Source of the DNA: Alviniconcha marisindica
Taxonomy: Eukaryota > Mollusca > Gastropoda > Provannidae
Direction of reading: 5' to 3'
Assembly (NCBI GenBank): GCA_018857735.1
Contig: JABMCL010000106.1
Coordinates: 777,501-841,500, forward strand
DNA length: 64,000 nt
In this document: one piece after another, positions 24,362 through 35,242 of the stretch
Position numbering within the stretch: position 1 is the stretch's first letter
Layout: each line of letters starts with the position of its first letter
The notes under the pieces: model-generated
The model's input: the letters and a program-made list of their open reading frames with translations, nothing else
What the model was told of the DNA's origin: nothing
The model's database searches: none
Position numbers and translations under genes: made by a program

Positions 24362-24556
24362 AAGATCCAAGCACATAAACGGTTCAAAGGAATGCTTAGT
24401 TATTATGACAGAGACACACAATCTGCAAATTTTCAGGGTAATCCCCTTTGTCAAGCAACAAAATGACACTTGAACAACAGTTAAACGGTTGAAAATGATG
24501 AAAATGAGATGAGGTCGAAATAAGCGTTCTTTTGAACATTTGATCTGTTTGGATCT
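24362..24556. repeat. Deleted copy of the 28.3 kb fold-back element
   Basis: Begins AAGATCCAAGCACATAAACG, includes TTTTCAGGGTAATCCCCTTT and ends TTTGATCTGTTTGGATCTT. The outer ends are inverted to each other but most of the right arm is missing. 24557-25200 has no recognised feature. Confidence 0.8.
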
Positions 24557-25199
24557 TGAACCTCATGTACTAGGATGTTAGTTTGGTCGTCATATTCAAC
24601 CCTGTACTTGCGCGATGATTATTTGAAGAAGCAAGATCTGTCTTAAATGGTTACATACATGGTTCTGTCTGTGGTAATGAATCTGTTAGTCTGGTCGTTA
24701 ACAAATTGTTGTGTGTATTTAACAAATTGTTGTGTGTATATGATCTATTCTCTTCATGGCCAAACTGTATTAACAGATACATGATACTTAATAGGGATTT
24801 ACATGTCTTTTAATGTTTGAAATTTGGTGGTCCATCAATGTAATTTGGGATTTTGAACCGTAAGAGTGAGTTAGTTGGTGCTTTGAGCATGGTCAATTAC
24901 ATAGGGTTATGGATATCAGGGCTAAGAACCTTAGGACATCAAGACAAACACAACATAAATGTTTGAATGACTCTTTATAACTTTAGATCTGTGTGCCCAA
25001 ATCACCCATATTCTGCATCTTTATGGATGACATTTTGGATGAAAAGAAAAGAAAAAAGCATTTTGGGGGAACTGAAGAAAGAAAGAAAAAGGTTGGAAAA
25101 GTTTTAGTGTCGTGGTAAATGACTTACAATGCCTGTGTAACCTGGCAATGTCCACTGTTAGCCCTGTGGGTTTGTGGTCCTCAAATGGTATGAGAATGT

Positions 25200-25213
25200 G
25201 TATATGTGTGTGT

Positions 25214-25301
<88 letters not shown>

Positions 25302-25303
25302 TT

Positions 25304-25388
<85 letters not shown>
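25200..25388. repeat. TG microsatellite, ~185 bp
   Basis: Near-pure TG with one GGTTGG break and two TATG steps. Confidence 0.97.
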
Positions 25389-25594
25389 ACAGAATGAGCT
25401 TGAAGTATGCACTGCATTGGCATATTCACATATCAGTTCATTCAGTACTATGCCAGTGCTATACACAAGCACACGCACACATGCAACCTCAAACCATTTG
25501 AGGACAGTGAACCAATGGGGCTAAAAGTGAGTATTGCCTGTAACCCATTCCCTTTGTAATGACAAGCTGTTGTAATTGACTGATTGATGAACCT

Positions 25595-26518
25595 CAACAT
25601 GTTTAGATGGAACACAGACCTGCAGAACTGTTGAATGGGTAAATTTTGCTACAGGTTTAGACAGAACACAGACCTGCAGAACTGTTCAGTGGGTAAATAT
25701 TGCTACAGGTTTAGACAGAACACAGACCTGCAGAACTGTTCAGTGGGTAAATATTGCTACAGGCAGAACTGTTCAATGGGTAAATTTTGCTACAGGTTTA
25801 GACGGAACACAGACCAACAGAACTGTTCAGTGGGTAAATTTTGCTAGAGGTTTAGACAGAACACAGACCTGGGGAACTGTTGAGTGGGTAAATGTTGCTA
25901 CAGGTTTAGACGGAACACAGACCAACAGAACTGTTCAGTGGGTAAATTTTGCTAGAGGTTTAGACAGAACACAGACCTGGAGAACTGTTGAGTGGGTAAA
26001 TGTTGCTACAGGTTTAGACGGAACACAGACCTGGAGAACTGTTGAGTGGTTAAATGTTGCTACAGGTTTAGACCTGCAGAACTGTTCCGAGGGTAAATGT
26101 TGCTACAGGTTTAGACCTGCAGAATTGTTCAGAGGGTAAATGTTGCTACAGGTTTAGACCTGCAGAACTGTTCCGAGGGTAAATGTTGCTACAGGTTTAG
26201 ACCTGCAGAACTGTTCCGAGGGTAAATGTTGCTACAGGTTTAGACGGAACACAGACCAACAGAACTGTTCAGTGGGTAAATGTTGCTACAGGTTTAGACC
26301 TGCAGAACTGTTCAGAGGGTAAATGTTGCTACAGGTTTAGACCTGCGGAACTGTTCCGAGGGTAAATGTTGCTACAGGTTTAGACGGAACACAGACCAAC
26401 AGAACTGTTCAGTGGGTAAATGTTGCTACAGGTTTAGACCTGCAGAACTGTTCAGAGGGTAAATGTTGCTACAGGTTTAGACCTGCGGAACTGTTCAGAG
26501 GGTAAATTTTCCTTGCAG
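25595..26518 (+). repeat. Acceptor-anchored minisatellite before exon w7
   Basis: About 20 copies of a 42-60 bp unit with GGTTTAGACCTGCAGAACTG, TTCAGAGGGTAAATGTTGCT and ACAG. The last unit reads GGGTAAATTTTCCTTGCAG, and its CAG is the real acceptor of w7. A longer unit type carries ACGGAACACAGACC. Confidence 0.93.
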
Positions 26519-26560
26519 CTGGTGCCCCTCACGCAGCTGAGTCCTGATATCCAGCAGTCT
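26519..26560 (+). CDS. Piezo: Piezo exon w7 (42-nt small exon)
   Basis: Acceptor TTTTCCTTGCAG; donor GTAAGA. Phase 0 at both ends, encoding LVPLTQLSPDIQQS. It continues the variable cytoplasmic loop. Support comes from strong splice sites and exact phase fit between w6 and w8 rather than from sequence conservation. The 0.9 kb minisatellite before it ends exactly in its acceptor. Confidence 0.7.
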
Positions 26561-26663
26561 GTAAGAACAGTTGGCTCACATTCTTATTTGGTTCATATTC
26601 CTATTTGGTTCAAAGTCTTATTTGGTTAAGGCGGATGTGCAAGAGAGCTGAGCTTTTGGACTG

Positions 26664-26790
26664 TTCTCTCCATTTTTTTTTTTCATTTTTTCTTTTCTTT
26701 TCTTCATAAAATGCTTCACTCTCATGCTTGATCCATTTCCTTTTGGGGCTGGGGAGGGGCAGGGGATGGAGGTGGGGGGGGGGGGGGGGC
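26664..26790. repeat. T-rich and G-rich patches
   Basis: TTTTTTCATTTTTTC at 26670-26700 and a G run at 26773-26789. Confidence 0.8.
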
Positions 26791-26954
26791 TTGTTGAAGG
26801 AATGCGTGAACAGTGTTGAGCCAGCCAACCATTTGTAACAGAAACCATCATGCTGGCATTTTCTTTGGCACTGTTACTGTGATTAGATAAATTATGTCAA
26901 ATGTACGCTGGATTTTATAGAAGATGTGATCTTCAGAGAGGGAGAATGAGGTAG

Positions 26955-27095
26955 GGGAAAGGAGGAGAAGAAGAAGAAGAAGAAGAAGAAGAAGAAGAAG
27001 AAGAAGAAGAAGAAGAAGAAGAAGAAGGAGGAGGAGGAGGAGGAGGAGGAGGAGGAGAAGAAGAAGAAGCAGAAGATGAGAAGAAGAGGAAGAGA

Positions 27096-27137
<42 letters not shown>
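26955..27137 (+). repeat. GAA / GGA / GA homopurine tract
   Basis: About 24 GAA triplets (26965-27027), about 10 GGA, then GAA, GAAGAG and a GA run to 27136. Purine-only for nearly 180 bp with mirror symmetry, the type of sequence known to form intramolecular triplexes. Confidence 0.95.
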
Positions 27138-27814
27138 AGTGTCATTTTTAAGCAGTCCCATTGAGTCTGACATTCATTGCTTTATCACATGCCCATGTAT
27201 TAAAAAACCTTGCAAACTGCCCAAGAAAGTAAACATATTACGCCTGCTTCGGAAGGGGCGTAATCAGTGAAATATTTAGTGGGGTGTAATCCGATCGGTC
27301 ACTGCATCTGCCGGACGCTGACTGTCAGTGTGCCCAGACTCATCCTGGGAGTGTGTGATGGGTATATATCTGACGGGTAGGATGCAGTGAACAAGGCCCC
27401 TTCAGCTGTTTCTGCTGTGCAAGGTTACACAGCTAGAATTGTCTGAAGTCAGGCTGTGGCTGTCTGAGTGGTTGGTAGCACTGCACTTGTTTGTATGACA
27501 GTTTGTCCAGGTGTGGGGAAACAGCTGCACACTCGACTGTCTCTCCCAACACTGAGTGAACCTCAGGATTTGGGCCAAGGAATGCTGACAAACTAACAGA
27601 CACTGATGTGTACTTCATTCTGTTGGTGGAGGGTTGGGGGTGGGGGGGTGGGGGGGGGGGGGAGGGGTTTTGAATTCAACAGTTCAATTCAGTAGAAGTT
27701 TTAGTAGTGCTTATTTTGTCACAGAAGGGGCTGCATAGTGCTGGTTAATCTCTAATGCTGTTGTTATTGGGTGGAGTGTGCCTCTTGTCTACTTGTGCCT
27801 GTCAGACTGACTTA

Positions 27815-28285
<471 letters not shown>

Positions 28286-28299
28286 TGGCATTCTAAAAT

Positions 28300-28582
28300 A
28301 AGATCCAAACATGTAAAAGGTTTAAAATAATGCTATTAGGACAAGACACAACATGCACATTTTCAGGGTAATCCCCTATGTCAAGCTACAAAACGACACT
28401 TAAACAACAGTTAAATGGTGAAAAATAATGATTTCCGTCTCATTTTTCATTGTTTTTCACCATTTAATTGTTGTTTAAGTGTTGTTTTGTAGCTTGATAA
28501 AGGGGATTACCCTGAAAATTTGCAGGTTGTGTTTTGTCCTAATAAATAGCATTCTTTTGAAACTTTTATGTGTTTGGATCTT
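28300..28582. repeat. Palindromic fold-back element, ~131 bp arms
   Basis: Left arm 28300-28430 (AAGATCCAAACATGTAAAAG ... GGTGAAAAATAATG) and right arm 28448-28582 (CATTGTTTTTCACC ... TGTGTTTGGATCTT) are inverted copies with a 17 bp loop; about 88-90 percent arm identity by eye. No coding frame. A deleted relative is at 24362. Confidence 0.9.
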
Positions 28583-28724
28583 GAGTTGCACACAGTATAT
28601 AATCCCTCTTCGCCTTGGGGGCAAATAGACATAATTAAGAAAAATAGACAAAAAAAAGAAGAGATAATTTTTGAGAAAATGTTCTATGTTTAGTGCTTTT
28701 ATAATTAAGATGAACAGGGTTTTG

Positions 28725-30180
28725 CTGAATTCAGCAAAATAGTTCATACTGAAGAGGGAAAGTCTCTGTGGAAAAGTGATATTTTGGCAACGATTTAGCA
28801 AAATAGTTCATAATGAAGAGGGAAAGTCTCTGTGGAAAAGTGATATTTTGGCAACGATTTAGCAAAATAGTTCATAATGAAGAGGGAAAGTCTCTGTGGA
28901 AAAGTGATATTTTGGCAACGATTTAGCAAAGTAGTTCATAATGAAGAGGGAAAGTCTCTGTGGAAAAGTGATATTTTGGCAACGATTTAGCAAAGTAGTT
29001 CATAATGAAGAGGGAAAGTCTCTGTGGAAAAGTGATATTTTGGCAGTGATTTAGGAAAATAGTTCACAAGGAAGAGGGAAAATCTCTGTGAAAAAGTGGC
29101 ACTTTGGCAGTGATTTAGAAAAATAGTTCATAATGAAGAGGGAAAATCTCTGAAAAAATTGTATTTTGGCAGCAGTTCAGCAAAATAGTTCATAATAAAG
29201 AAGGAAAATCTCTGTGGAAAAGTGGTATTTTGACATAATCTAGCAAAATAGTTCATAATGAAGAGGGAAAATCTCTGTGGAAAACTGCTATTTTGACATA
29301 ATCTAGCAAAATAGTTCATAATGAAGAGGGAAAATCTCTGTGGAAAAGTGGTATTTTGACATAATCTAGCAAAATAGTTCATAATGAAGAGGGAAAATCT
29401 CTGTGGAAAACTGGTATTTTGACATAATCTAGCAAAATAGTTCATAATGAAGAGGGAAAATCTCTGTGGAAAAGTGCTATTTTGACATAATCTAGCAAAA
29501 TAGTTCATAATGAAGAGGGAAAATCTCTGTGGAAAAGTGGTATTTTGACATAATCTAGCAAAATATTCATAATGAAGAGGGAAAATCTCTGTGGAAAAGT
29601 GTATTTTGACATAATCTAGCAAAATAGTTCATAATGAAGAGGGAAAATCTCTGTGGAAAAGTGGTATTTTGACATAATCTAGCAAAATAGTTCATAATGA
29701 AGAGGGAAAATCTCTGTGGAAAAGTGGTATTTTGACATAATCTAGCAAAATAGTTCATAATGAAGAGGGAAAATCTCTGTGGAAAAGTGGTATTTTGACA
29801 TAATCTAGCAAAATAGTTCATAATGAAGAGGGAAAATCTCTGTGGAAAAGTGGTATTTTGACATAATCTAGCAAAATAGTTCATAATGAAGAGGGAAAAT
29901 CTCTGTGGAAAAGTGGTATTTTGACATAATCTAGCAAAATAGTTCATAATGAAGAGGGAAAATCTCTGTGGAAAAGTGGTATTTTGACATAATCTAGCAA
30001 AATAGTTCATAATGAAGAGGGAAAATCTCTGTGGAAAAGTGGTATTTTGGCATAATCTAGCAAAATAGTTCATAATGAAGAGGGAAAATCTCTGTGGAAA
30101 ACTGCTATTTTGACATAATCTAGCAAAATAATTCGTAATTAAGAGAGAAAATCTCTGTGGAAAAGGGGCACTTTGGCAGC
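28725..30180. repeat. 63 bp minisatellite, ~24 copies
   Basis: Unit holds TAGCAAAATAGTTCATAATG, AAGAGGGAAAATCTCTGTGG and AAAAGTGGTATTTTGACATA. An older variant (TGATATTTTGGCAACGATT) fills 28740-29100, and a near-identical homogenised block follows. Divisible by 3, hence long false minus-strand frames with a 21-residue repeat. Confidence 0.95.
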
Positions 30181-30333
30181 AATGAAGCTAGTGACATAAT
30201 ATGTATATCTGAAATCAGATGCATGTGTATGGAGGCTCTTGCTGCAATGGGGAATTTATTCATTCTCACACCTGTTACTCATGTGTGATGATCTCATTAT
30301 GATCAAACTGGTTCCGTCTCCTCATCCACACCT

Positions 30334-30425
30334 GTACTCGAACTCGAACTCGAAAACTTTATTTTCCAAGGATTGTAGTTTAGGTTCATTTAGACCTGTC
30401 TAACAACTAGTCCTTGCTAAACTAC
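30334..30425 (+). repeat. Dispersed repeat, copy B (pairs with 1931-2020)
   Basis: CTCGAACTCGAAAACTTTAT, CCAAGGATTGTAG, GACCTGTCTAACAACTAGTC. Same orientation as copy A. A C-rich/T-rich patch follows at 30588-30660. Confidence 0.78.
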
Positions 30426-30759
30426 TGAATGGAGAAACAATTATATGAAAACAAAAAACTGCTGTGTGGAGCCGTTCACTCTGAGTTTGATGTGGATGGC
30501 ATTGCTAGTGTTGCTGTAGTATTGATCAGTAAGCAGGAGATGGCTCAGATGGGTGCATAACCTGACTTTGCTTTCAGGTTTTGTTGCTGCCCCCCCCCTC
30601 CCCCCCCCCCCCCCATCCCCCCGCGGCTTCTTTTTTTTCTTTTTTCTTTTTTTCTTATTCTCTCTCTTGTCCCACGAGTTGCATTGAAAGTGCAAATTCA
30701 GTTAGATTCCTGAACACGTGCACACATACAAATGTGCATAGGCATGCATGCATGCATTA

Positions 30760-30950
30760 GGGAGCAGGGATAGCTCAGTGGTTAGAGCGCCAGACTCGTG
30801 ATTGAAAGGTCCCGGGTTCAAGTCCCTGCAGGAGCGGCGGGAGAATTGCCTTCTCCAGGGTCAGCTTCTCCCAACACTCCTGCCCGGGATCGAACCTGGG
30901 ACCGTCCAGTCACGATTTGGATACTCTGCCACTGAGCTACCTATATCCCC
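30760..30950. repeat. SINE with two head-to-head tRNA-like sequences
   Basis: Plus strand: A-box-like TAGCTCAGTGG (30771) and B box GGTTCAAGTCC (30815-30825) with CTCGTGA at the anticodon-loop position. Minus strand: A-box-like TAGCTCAGTGGCAGAG (30924-30939) and B box GGTTCGATCCC (30887-30897). Neither folds into a convincing full tRNA acceptor stem. The two pol III-type promoters face each other. Confidence 0.8.
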
Positions 30951-31064
30951 ACTCCATTGTTTACCATTGCATTCATTCTTGTTGTAGCACTGTAGTCGGT
31001 CTTACTTACCAATGCTGACCAGCTGGTCAGGACAGCCACAGCAATTCAGGGCTGGATGGGGGTG

Positions 31065-31092
31065 GGGAGAGGGAAAGGGGGGGGGGGGGCAT
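31065..31092. repeat. G-rich run
   Basis: GGGGAGAGGGAAA followed by a run of 14 G. Confidence 0.85.
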
Positions 31093-31194
31093 TATTTATG
31101 GGGGGCAAAGTTTTAGGTTCTAGATGTAAGTTCATGCTGGCTGTGAATGAGGCATGTTGTTGATGATGGTAGAGATTTGGTTTATTTATGCCAT

Positions 31195-32610
31195 CGCTGC
31201 TTGGTTGTGGGTGAGGCATGCTGATGAACGTACCAGTCAGGTCGCTGATTGGCTGTGGGTGAGGCATGCTGATGAACGTACCAGTCAGGTTGCTGCTTGG
31301 CTGTGGGTGAGGCATGCTAATGAACGTACCAGTCAGGTCGCTGATTGGCTGTGGGTGAAGCATGTTGGTAAAGGTAGCAGTCAAGTCACTACTTGGCTAT
31401 GGGTGAGGCATGTTGATGATGGACATACCAGTCAAGTTGCTGATTGGCTGTGGGTGAAGCATGCTGATGAACGTACCAGTCAGGTCGCTGCTTGGCTGTG
31501 GGTGAGGCATGCTGATGAACGTATCAGTCAGGTTGCTGCTTGGCTGTGGGGGAAGCATGTTGATCAATGTACCAGTCAAGTCACTGATTGGCTGTGGGTA
31601 AAGTATGTTGTTGATGGATGTATGGGTCAAGTCACTGCTTGGCTGTGGGTGAGGCAAGTTGATAAACGTACCAGTCAAGTTGCTGGTAGGGTACGGTTAG
31701 GCATGTTGATGATGAAGGTATGGGTCAAGTCACTGCTTGGCTGTGGGTGAGGCATGCTGCTAAACATACCAGTCAAGTCACTGACTGGCTGTGAGTGGGG
31801 TATGTTGTTGATAAACATGCCAGTCAAGTCACTGCTTGGCTGTGAGTGGGGTATGTTGTTGATGAACATGCCAGTAAAGTCACTGCTTGGCTGTGGGTGA
31901 AGCATGCTGCTAAACATACCAGTCAAGTCACTGAACTGGCTGTGGGTGAGGCATGCTGATGAACGCACTGGTCAAGTCATGCTTGGCTATAGATAAAACA
32001 TGTTAATAAACGTACCAGTCAAGTTGCTGGTTGGGTATGGGTGAGGCATGTTGTTGATGAATGCACCAGTAAAGTCACTGCTTGGTTCTAGATTAAATGT
32101 GTTGATAAACATACCAGTCAAGTCACTGCTTGGCTGTGGGTGAGGCATGTTGCTGATGAATGTACAGGTCAAGTCATTGAACTGGCTGTGGGTGAAGCAT
32201 GCTGATAAACATACCAGTCAGGTCGCTGCTTGGCTGTGGGTGAGACATATTGATAGTTACCAGTCAAGCCACTGAGCTGGCTGTGGGTGAAGCATGCTGA
32301 TAAACATACCAGTCAGGTCGCTGCTTGGCTGTGGGTGAAACATGTTGATAGGTAGCAGTCAAGTCAGTGACTGGCTGTGGGTGAAGCATGCTGATAAACA
32401 TACCAGTCAGGTCGCTGCTTGGCTGTGGGTGAGGCATGTTGTTGATAATACTGGTCAAGCCACTGAGCTGGCTGTGGGTGAAGCATGCTGATAAACATAC
32501 CAGTCAGGTCGCTGCTTGGCTGTGGGTGAGGCATGTTGTTGATGAATGTACCCGTCAAGCCACTGAACTGGCAGTGGGTGAAGCATGTTGATGAAGGTTC
32601 AGGTTTTGTT
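31195..32610. repeat. 48 bp minisatellite, ~29 copies
   Basis: Unit holds CAGTCAAGTCACTGCTTGGC, TGTGGGTGAGGCATGCTGAT and GAACGTAC. Several sub-types with GTTGTTGATGA insertions. Lies in intron w7/w8. 32620-33060 has no recognised feature. Confidence 0.95.
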
Positions 32611-33065
32611 CCTGCCCTTGCTTCATGGCTGTAAATGAGGCAGGTTATTGACGGTGAAAGTGTGGGCTCATTTTAGCCCTCGCTCCTCGACACTGACTGT
32701 TGCTGTGCTGCTGACGAAGAAACAGGTCGGCTATATTTTGACATCTCTGCAGGTGAAAGGGCAGCAGGTCAAGTAGAAGAGTCCTTCAGTGTTATGGTGT
32801 GATCTCCAGGTCGTTTAGTGCAGGTGGCAAGGATCTTTGCGCGATGCGTAGATATTTATGTGTATGTTTCTCCACGTGTAAGGCTTTATTGCAGTTTTTA
32901 TTAGTTTCACTGAGTGCAGCGTTTGTCTTCTTTTCTTTCCTGCGAAGTTTTCTCGTTTGGGGTTGGTAATTTTCTTCACTGTCTAATTGTTTTCATTTTC
33001 TTTTTCTACTGTGCTGTTTTTGATTTTTTTTACTGACCAGTCACTGACACTAAAGTCACCCTAAC

Positions 33066-33668
33066 AAGGTTCCCAGGGTCCTTACAGGTGCTTGCAAGTA
33101 CTTACAAACTGAATTTGCCAAGTAAGGCCTTACAGGTCCTTATATTTGCATCACGGTCCTTACAGGTCTAGCTAATGCTAAAAATGCACATGGGCAGTTA
33201 TATAAAAGCCTCTGATTTTTCCAAGTCAGCGACACTGGATGGTTTCACACATTTACTGAATTTGGAAATCATTTGGACATGGGTTGAGATGATGTCTGAA
33301 GCAGACGGTGTTTTCCTCTATCGTTCATTTAGATCACGTGCAGCCAAAATCATGGTTGCAAGATTGTGCAATAACTTCCGGGTCAGCCATTTGGTTGCAA
33401 AATTTGAACTGTGCAAGAACCGGAGCTAACAGCAAAGATGCTGAGAAAATGTTCATTCCAAGACCCGCTGGCTGAAGGACAGTGCATACCAGGAGTGGGT
33501 TCTCAAAGATAAGCTGGACAAACACCATGCTCGAAGCATGGCCTGTGAAATTCAGCTCATTTTTTGTGTTCCTTACTGTTGTGATGGTCCTTACAAAATC
33601 TAATATTGGTCCTTACAAGTCCTTATAAGGTCCTTATTTGGCTCTAGTGCAAGTCCCTGGGAACCATG
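33066..33668 (+). mobile_element. DNA transposon remnant with inverted ends, ~600 bp
   Basis: Ends AAGGTTCCCAGGGTCCTTAC (33066) and CAAGTCCCTGGGAACC (to about 33666) are inverted to each other. Subterminal GGTCCTTACAGG motifs recur at both sides. An 84-codon frame starts at 33175. A second stretch at 33463-33556 reads TRWLKDSAYQEWVLKDKLDK followed by HHARSMACEIQ, resembling the W..W..K.R/C..C motif that opens some hAT-type transposases, with a Ser where a Cys is usual. Frame-broken and probably dead. Confidence 0.65.
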
Positions 33669-33800
33669 CCTAATATCATTTAGTGTACATTACTGCTTGA
33701 CTGCATATCACTTGCCAACAGCTGTCACTTCAAAATGTCTTCTCTGCTCTGGAGCTTTCATTACTTTTGATTGTTTTTGTTACGGATGTCTTGATTTTGA

Positions 33801-33860
33801 AGTAAGTAAGTAAGCTGGTGTTTTACGCCCAGTCAACCATTACGGCTACATCAGGGCGAT
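33801..33860 (+). repeat. ~60 bp dispersed element
   Basis: AAGTAAGTAAGTAAGCTGGT, GTTTTACGCCCAGTCAACC, ACATCAGGGCGA. The cleanest copy in the window. 33861-34510 has no other recognised feature. Confidence 0.87.
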
Positions 33861-34513
33861 CTTGATTTTAAAACACTGGGGAAATGATGAAGTACTGTAC
33901 TCTGAAATATACACTGATGTTGTGGAGAAGTACAAATTTAATGGAGTGGTTTTCGTGTATAATGACTTTACGACTGGAAGAGCAAGAGCTCACAGTCTAG
34001 CTAGACAGTGATGTTTGTCCGCTCGTTTGTCCGCACTCTGGACGTGCAATACTGTTTTCACCGGGATGGGTAGTTGTGTCATGCAATCATTTCAATTTGA
34101 TTAGCGTAGCATTTGCACCAGTCAGTTATCGTTAACTGGTTGGTTCTTCGTCAGCTGAGGCATGACGCAAGTGAAAAAAACATTGCCTTGGATTTGCTGT
34201 AGACATTGTTAGTTTATTTCTTTAGCCTTTGATACTTCATTTATCGATTTTCATGCAAAGAGAGCATTTTCAGCACTGTCGATCTTTGGTGGTATCAGAA
34301 TCATTTCATTTTCTTGAAGTGCCTCTGTGTAACGGACTTTTCGCTATACTACAAGTGAAGGGGGCAGGACTGCGAGCTTGCACAGTTGTAGCTGAAATAG
34401 CGGTCACTGTGAGGTACCTCGTGGCCTTGATGATGTTGATGGTTTTTGCCCTGTTGCTGGCTCTGTGTGTGTGTGTACATGAACTGATGGTGATGGTGTC
34501 GGTGTTGTAACAG

Positions 34514-34573
34514 ACAGGTAGCCTTGTGTTCTCGGGCTCTACCTACGGAGATGAGGCCGATGATGACGAGGAG
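34514..34573 (+). CDS. Piezo: Piezo exon w8 (60-nt small exon)
   Basis: Acceptor GTTGTAACAG, which has a weak pyrimidine tract; donor GTGAGT. Phase 0 at both ends, encoding TGSLVFSGSTYGDEADDDEE, an acidic stretch in the variable loop. Flanked by an 8.0 kb intron upstream and a 4.6 kb intron downstream. Identified from phase, splice sites and position; it may be alternatively used. Confidence 0.65.
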
Positions 34574-34873
34574 GTGAGTTTCTTTTTTAAGAGGGACTTT
34601 AACAAGCAAGACTTTTGTGTGTTTGTGTGTGTGGGTTTGTGTTTGTGTTTGTGTGTGTGCATCCTCCATCCAATCCAACACACCCTGGGCCATTGGCATG
34701 TTTGACGGTGCTGTGGTTTTGCAGCACAGGGTACTCTGTCTTGTTTCGTTTCCCTTTCTGTCTCGTTAAATCTGTGCAGTGATCAGTATTGACTAGCTGC
34801 TCAAGCCCGCAGAAGTGGAACTTTTTTCTCTAGGCTGCCAGAATATAAAATATCCACCAACCTGAAGGAATTA

Positions 34874-35125
34874 TTAACGGGTGTTTTCACCGTGTTTCAT
34901 GCTCAGCCTCAGTTTTTGCACTGAAAACGATCTATAAAAGTGCCAAATTTGAAACCATTGAGGCTTTTTTGCCCCCTTCGCGTCAGCACCAAAAAGATTC
35001 CTATCAAAATGCGCTGTATTGAAAGTGAGATGTGTTATAGGCCCATCAAGTATACAATTTGCAGGCGTGCGTGAGTGCACTTTTCAGCCCAGAAATTTTA
35101 CAGGCTGAGGCAGTGAAGGGGTTAA
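34874..35125. mobile_element. TTAA-flanked MITE, older copy
   Basis: Right end CAGTGAAGGGG followed by TTAA at 35122; the left end is degraded, with TTAACGGGTG at 34874. Internal TTTGAAACCATTGAGGC and CAATTTGCAGGCG match the copy at 52666. TTAA target use is typical of piggyBac-type elements. Confidence 0.75.
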
Positions 35126-35222
35126 ATGGTGACAGCACTGCGTTGCAGACAACACTGTTGTGATTTTTTTCTCTGGTTATAAAAAGTTCTATAAATTCAC
35201 AGAAATCATCATTGCTAATGCG

Positions 35223-35242
35223 GTGGGGGGGGGGGGGGGGGG
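35223..35242. repeat. Poly-G run
   Basis: About 20 uninterrupted G. 35245-36510 is AT-rich ordinary sequence without a recognised gene or repeat array. Confidence 0.9.

Noticed and set aside
29128..30073. Minus-strand frames with a perfect 21-residue repeat (FARLCQNTTFPQRFSLFIMNY)
   Set aside because: Unit is 63 bp, so frames stay open by arithmetic. Unit drift does not favour synonymous changes, and no flanking gene structure.
30760..30835. Functional tRNA gene
   Set aside because: A and B boxes are present but the acceptor stem does not pair and a second inverted tRNA-like sequence follows; better explained as a SINE.
31046..32558. Several frames with 16-residue repeats on both strands
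   Set aside because: 48 bp minisatellite, open on both strands simultaneously, which is not expected of a real gene.
34229..34510. 93-codon plus-strand frame just before exon w8
   Set aside because: Ends at a stop 3 bp before the w8 acceptor, no Piezo-like sequence; chance frame.
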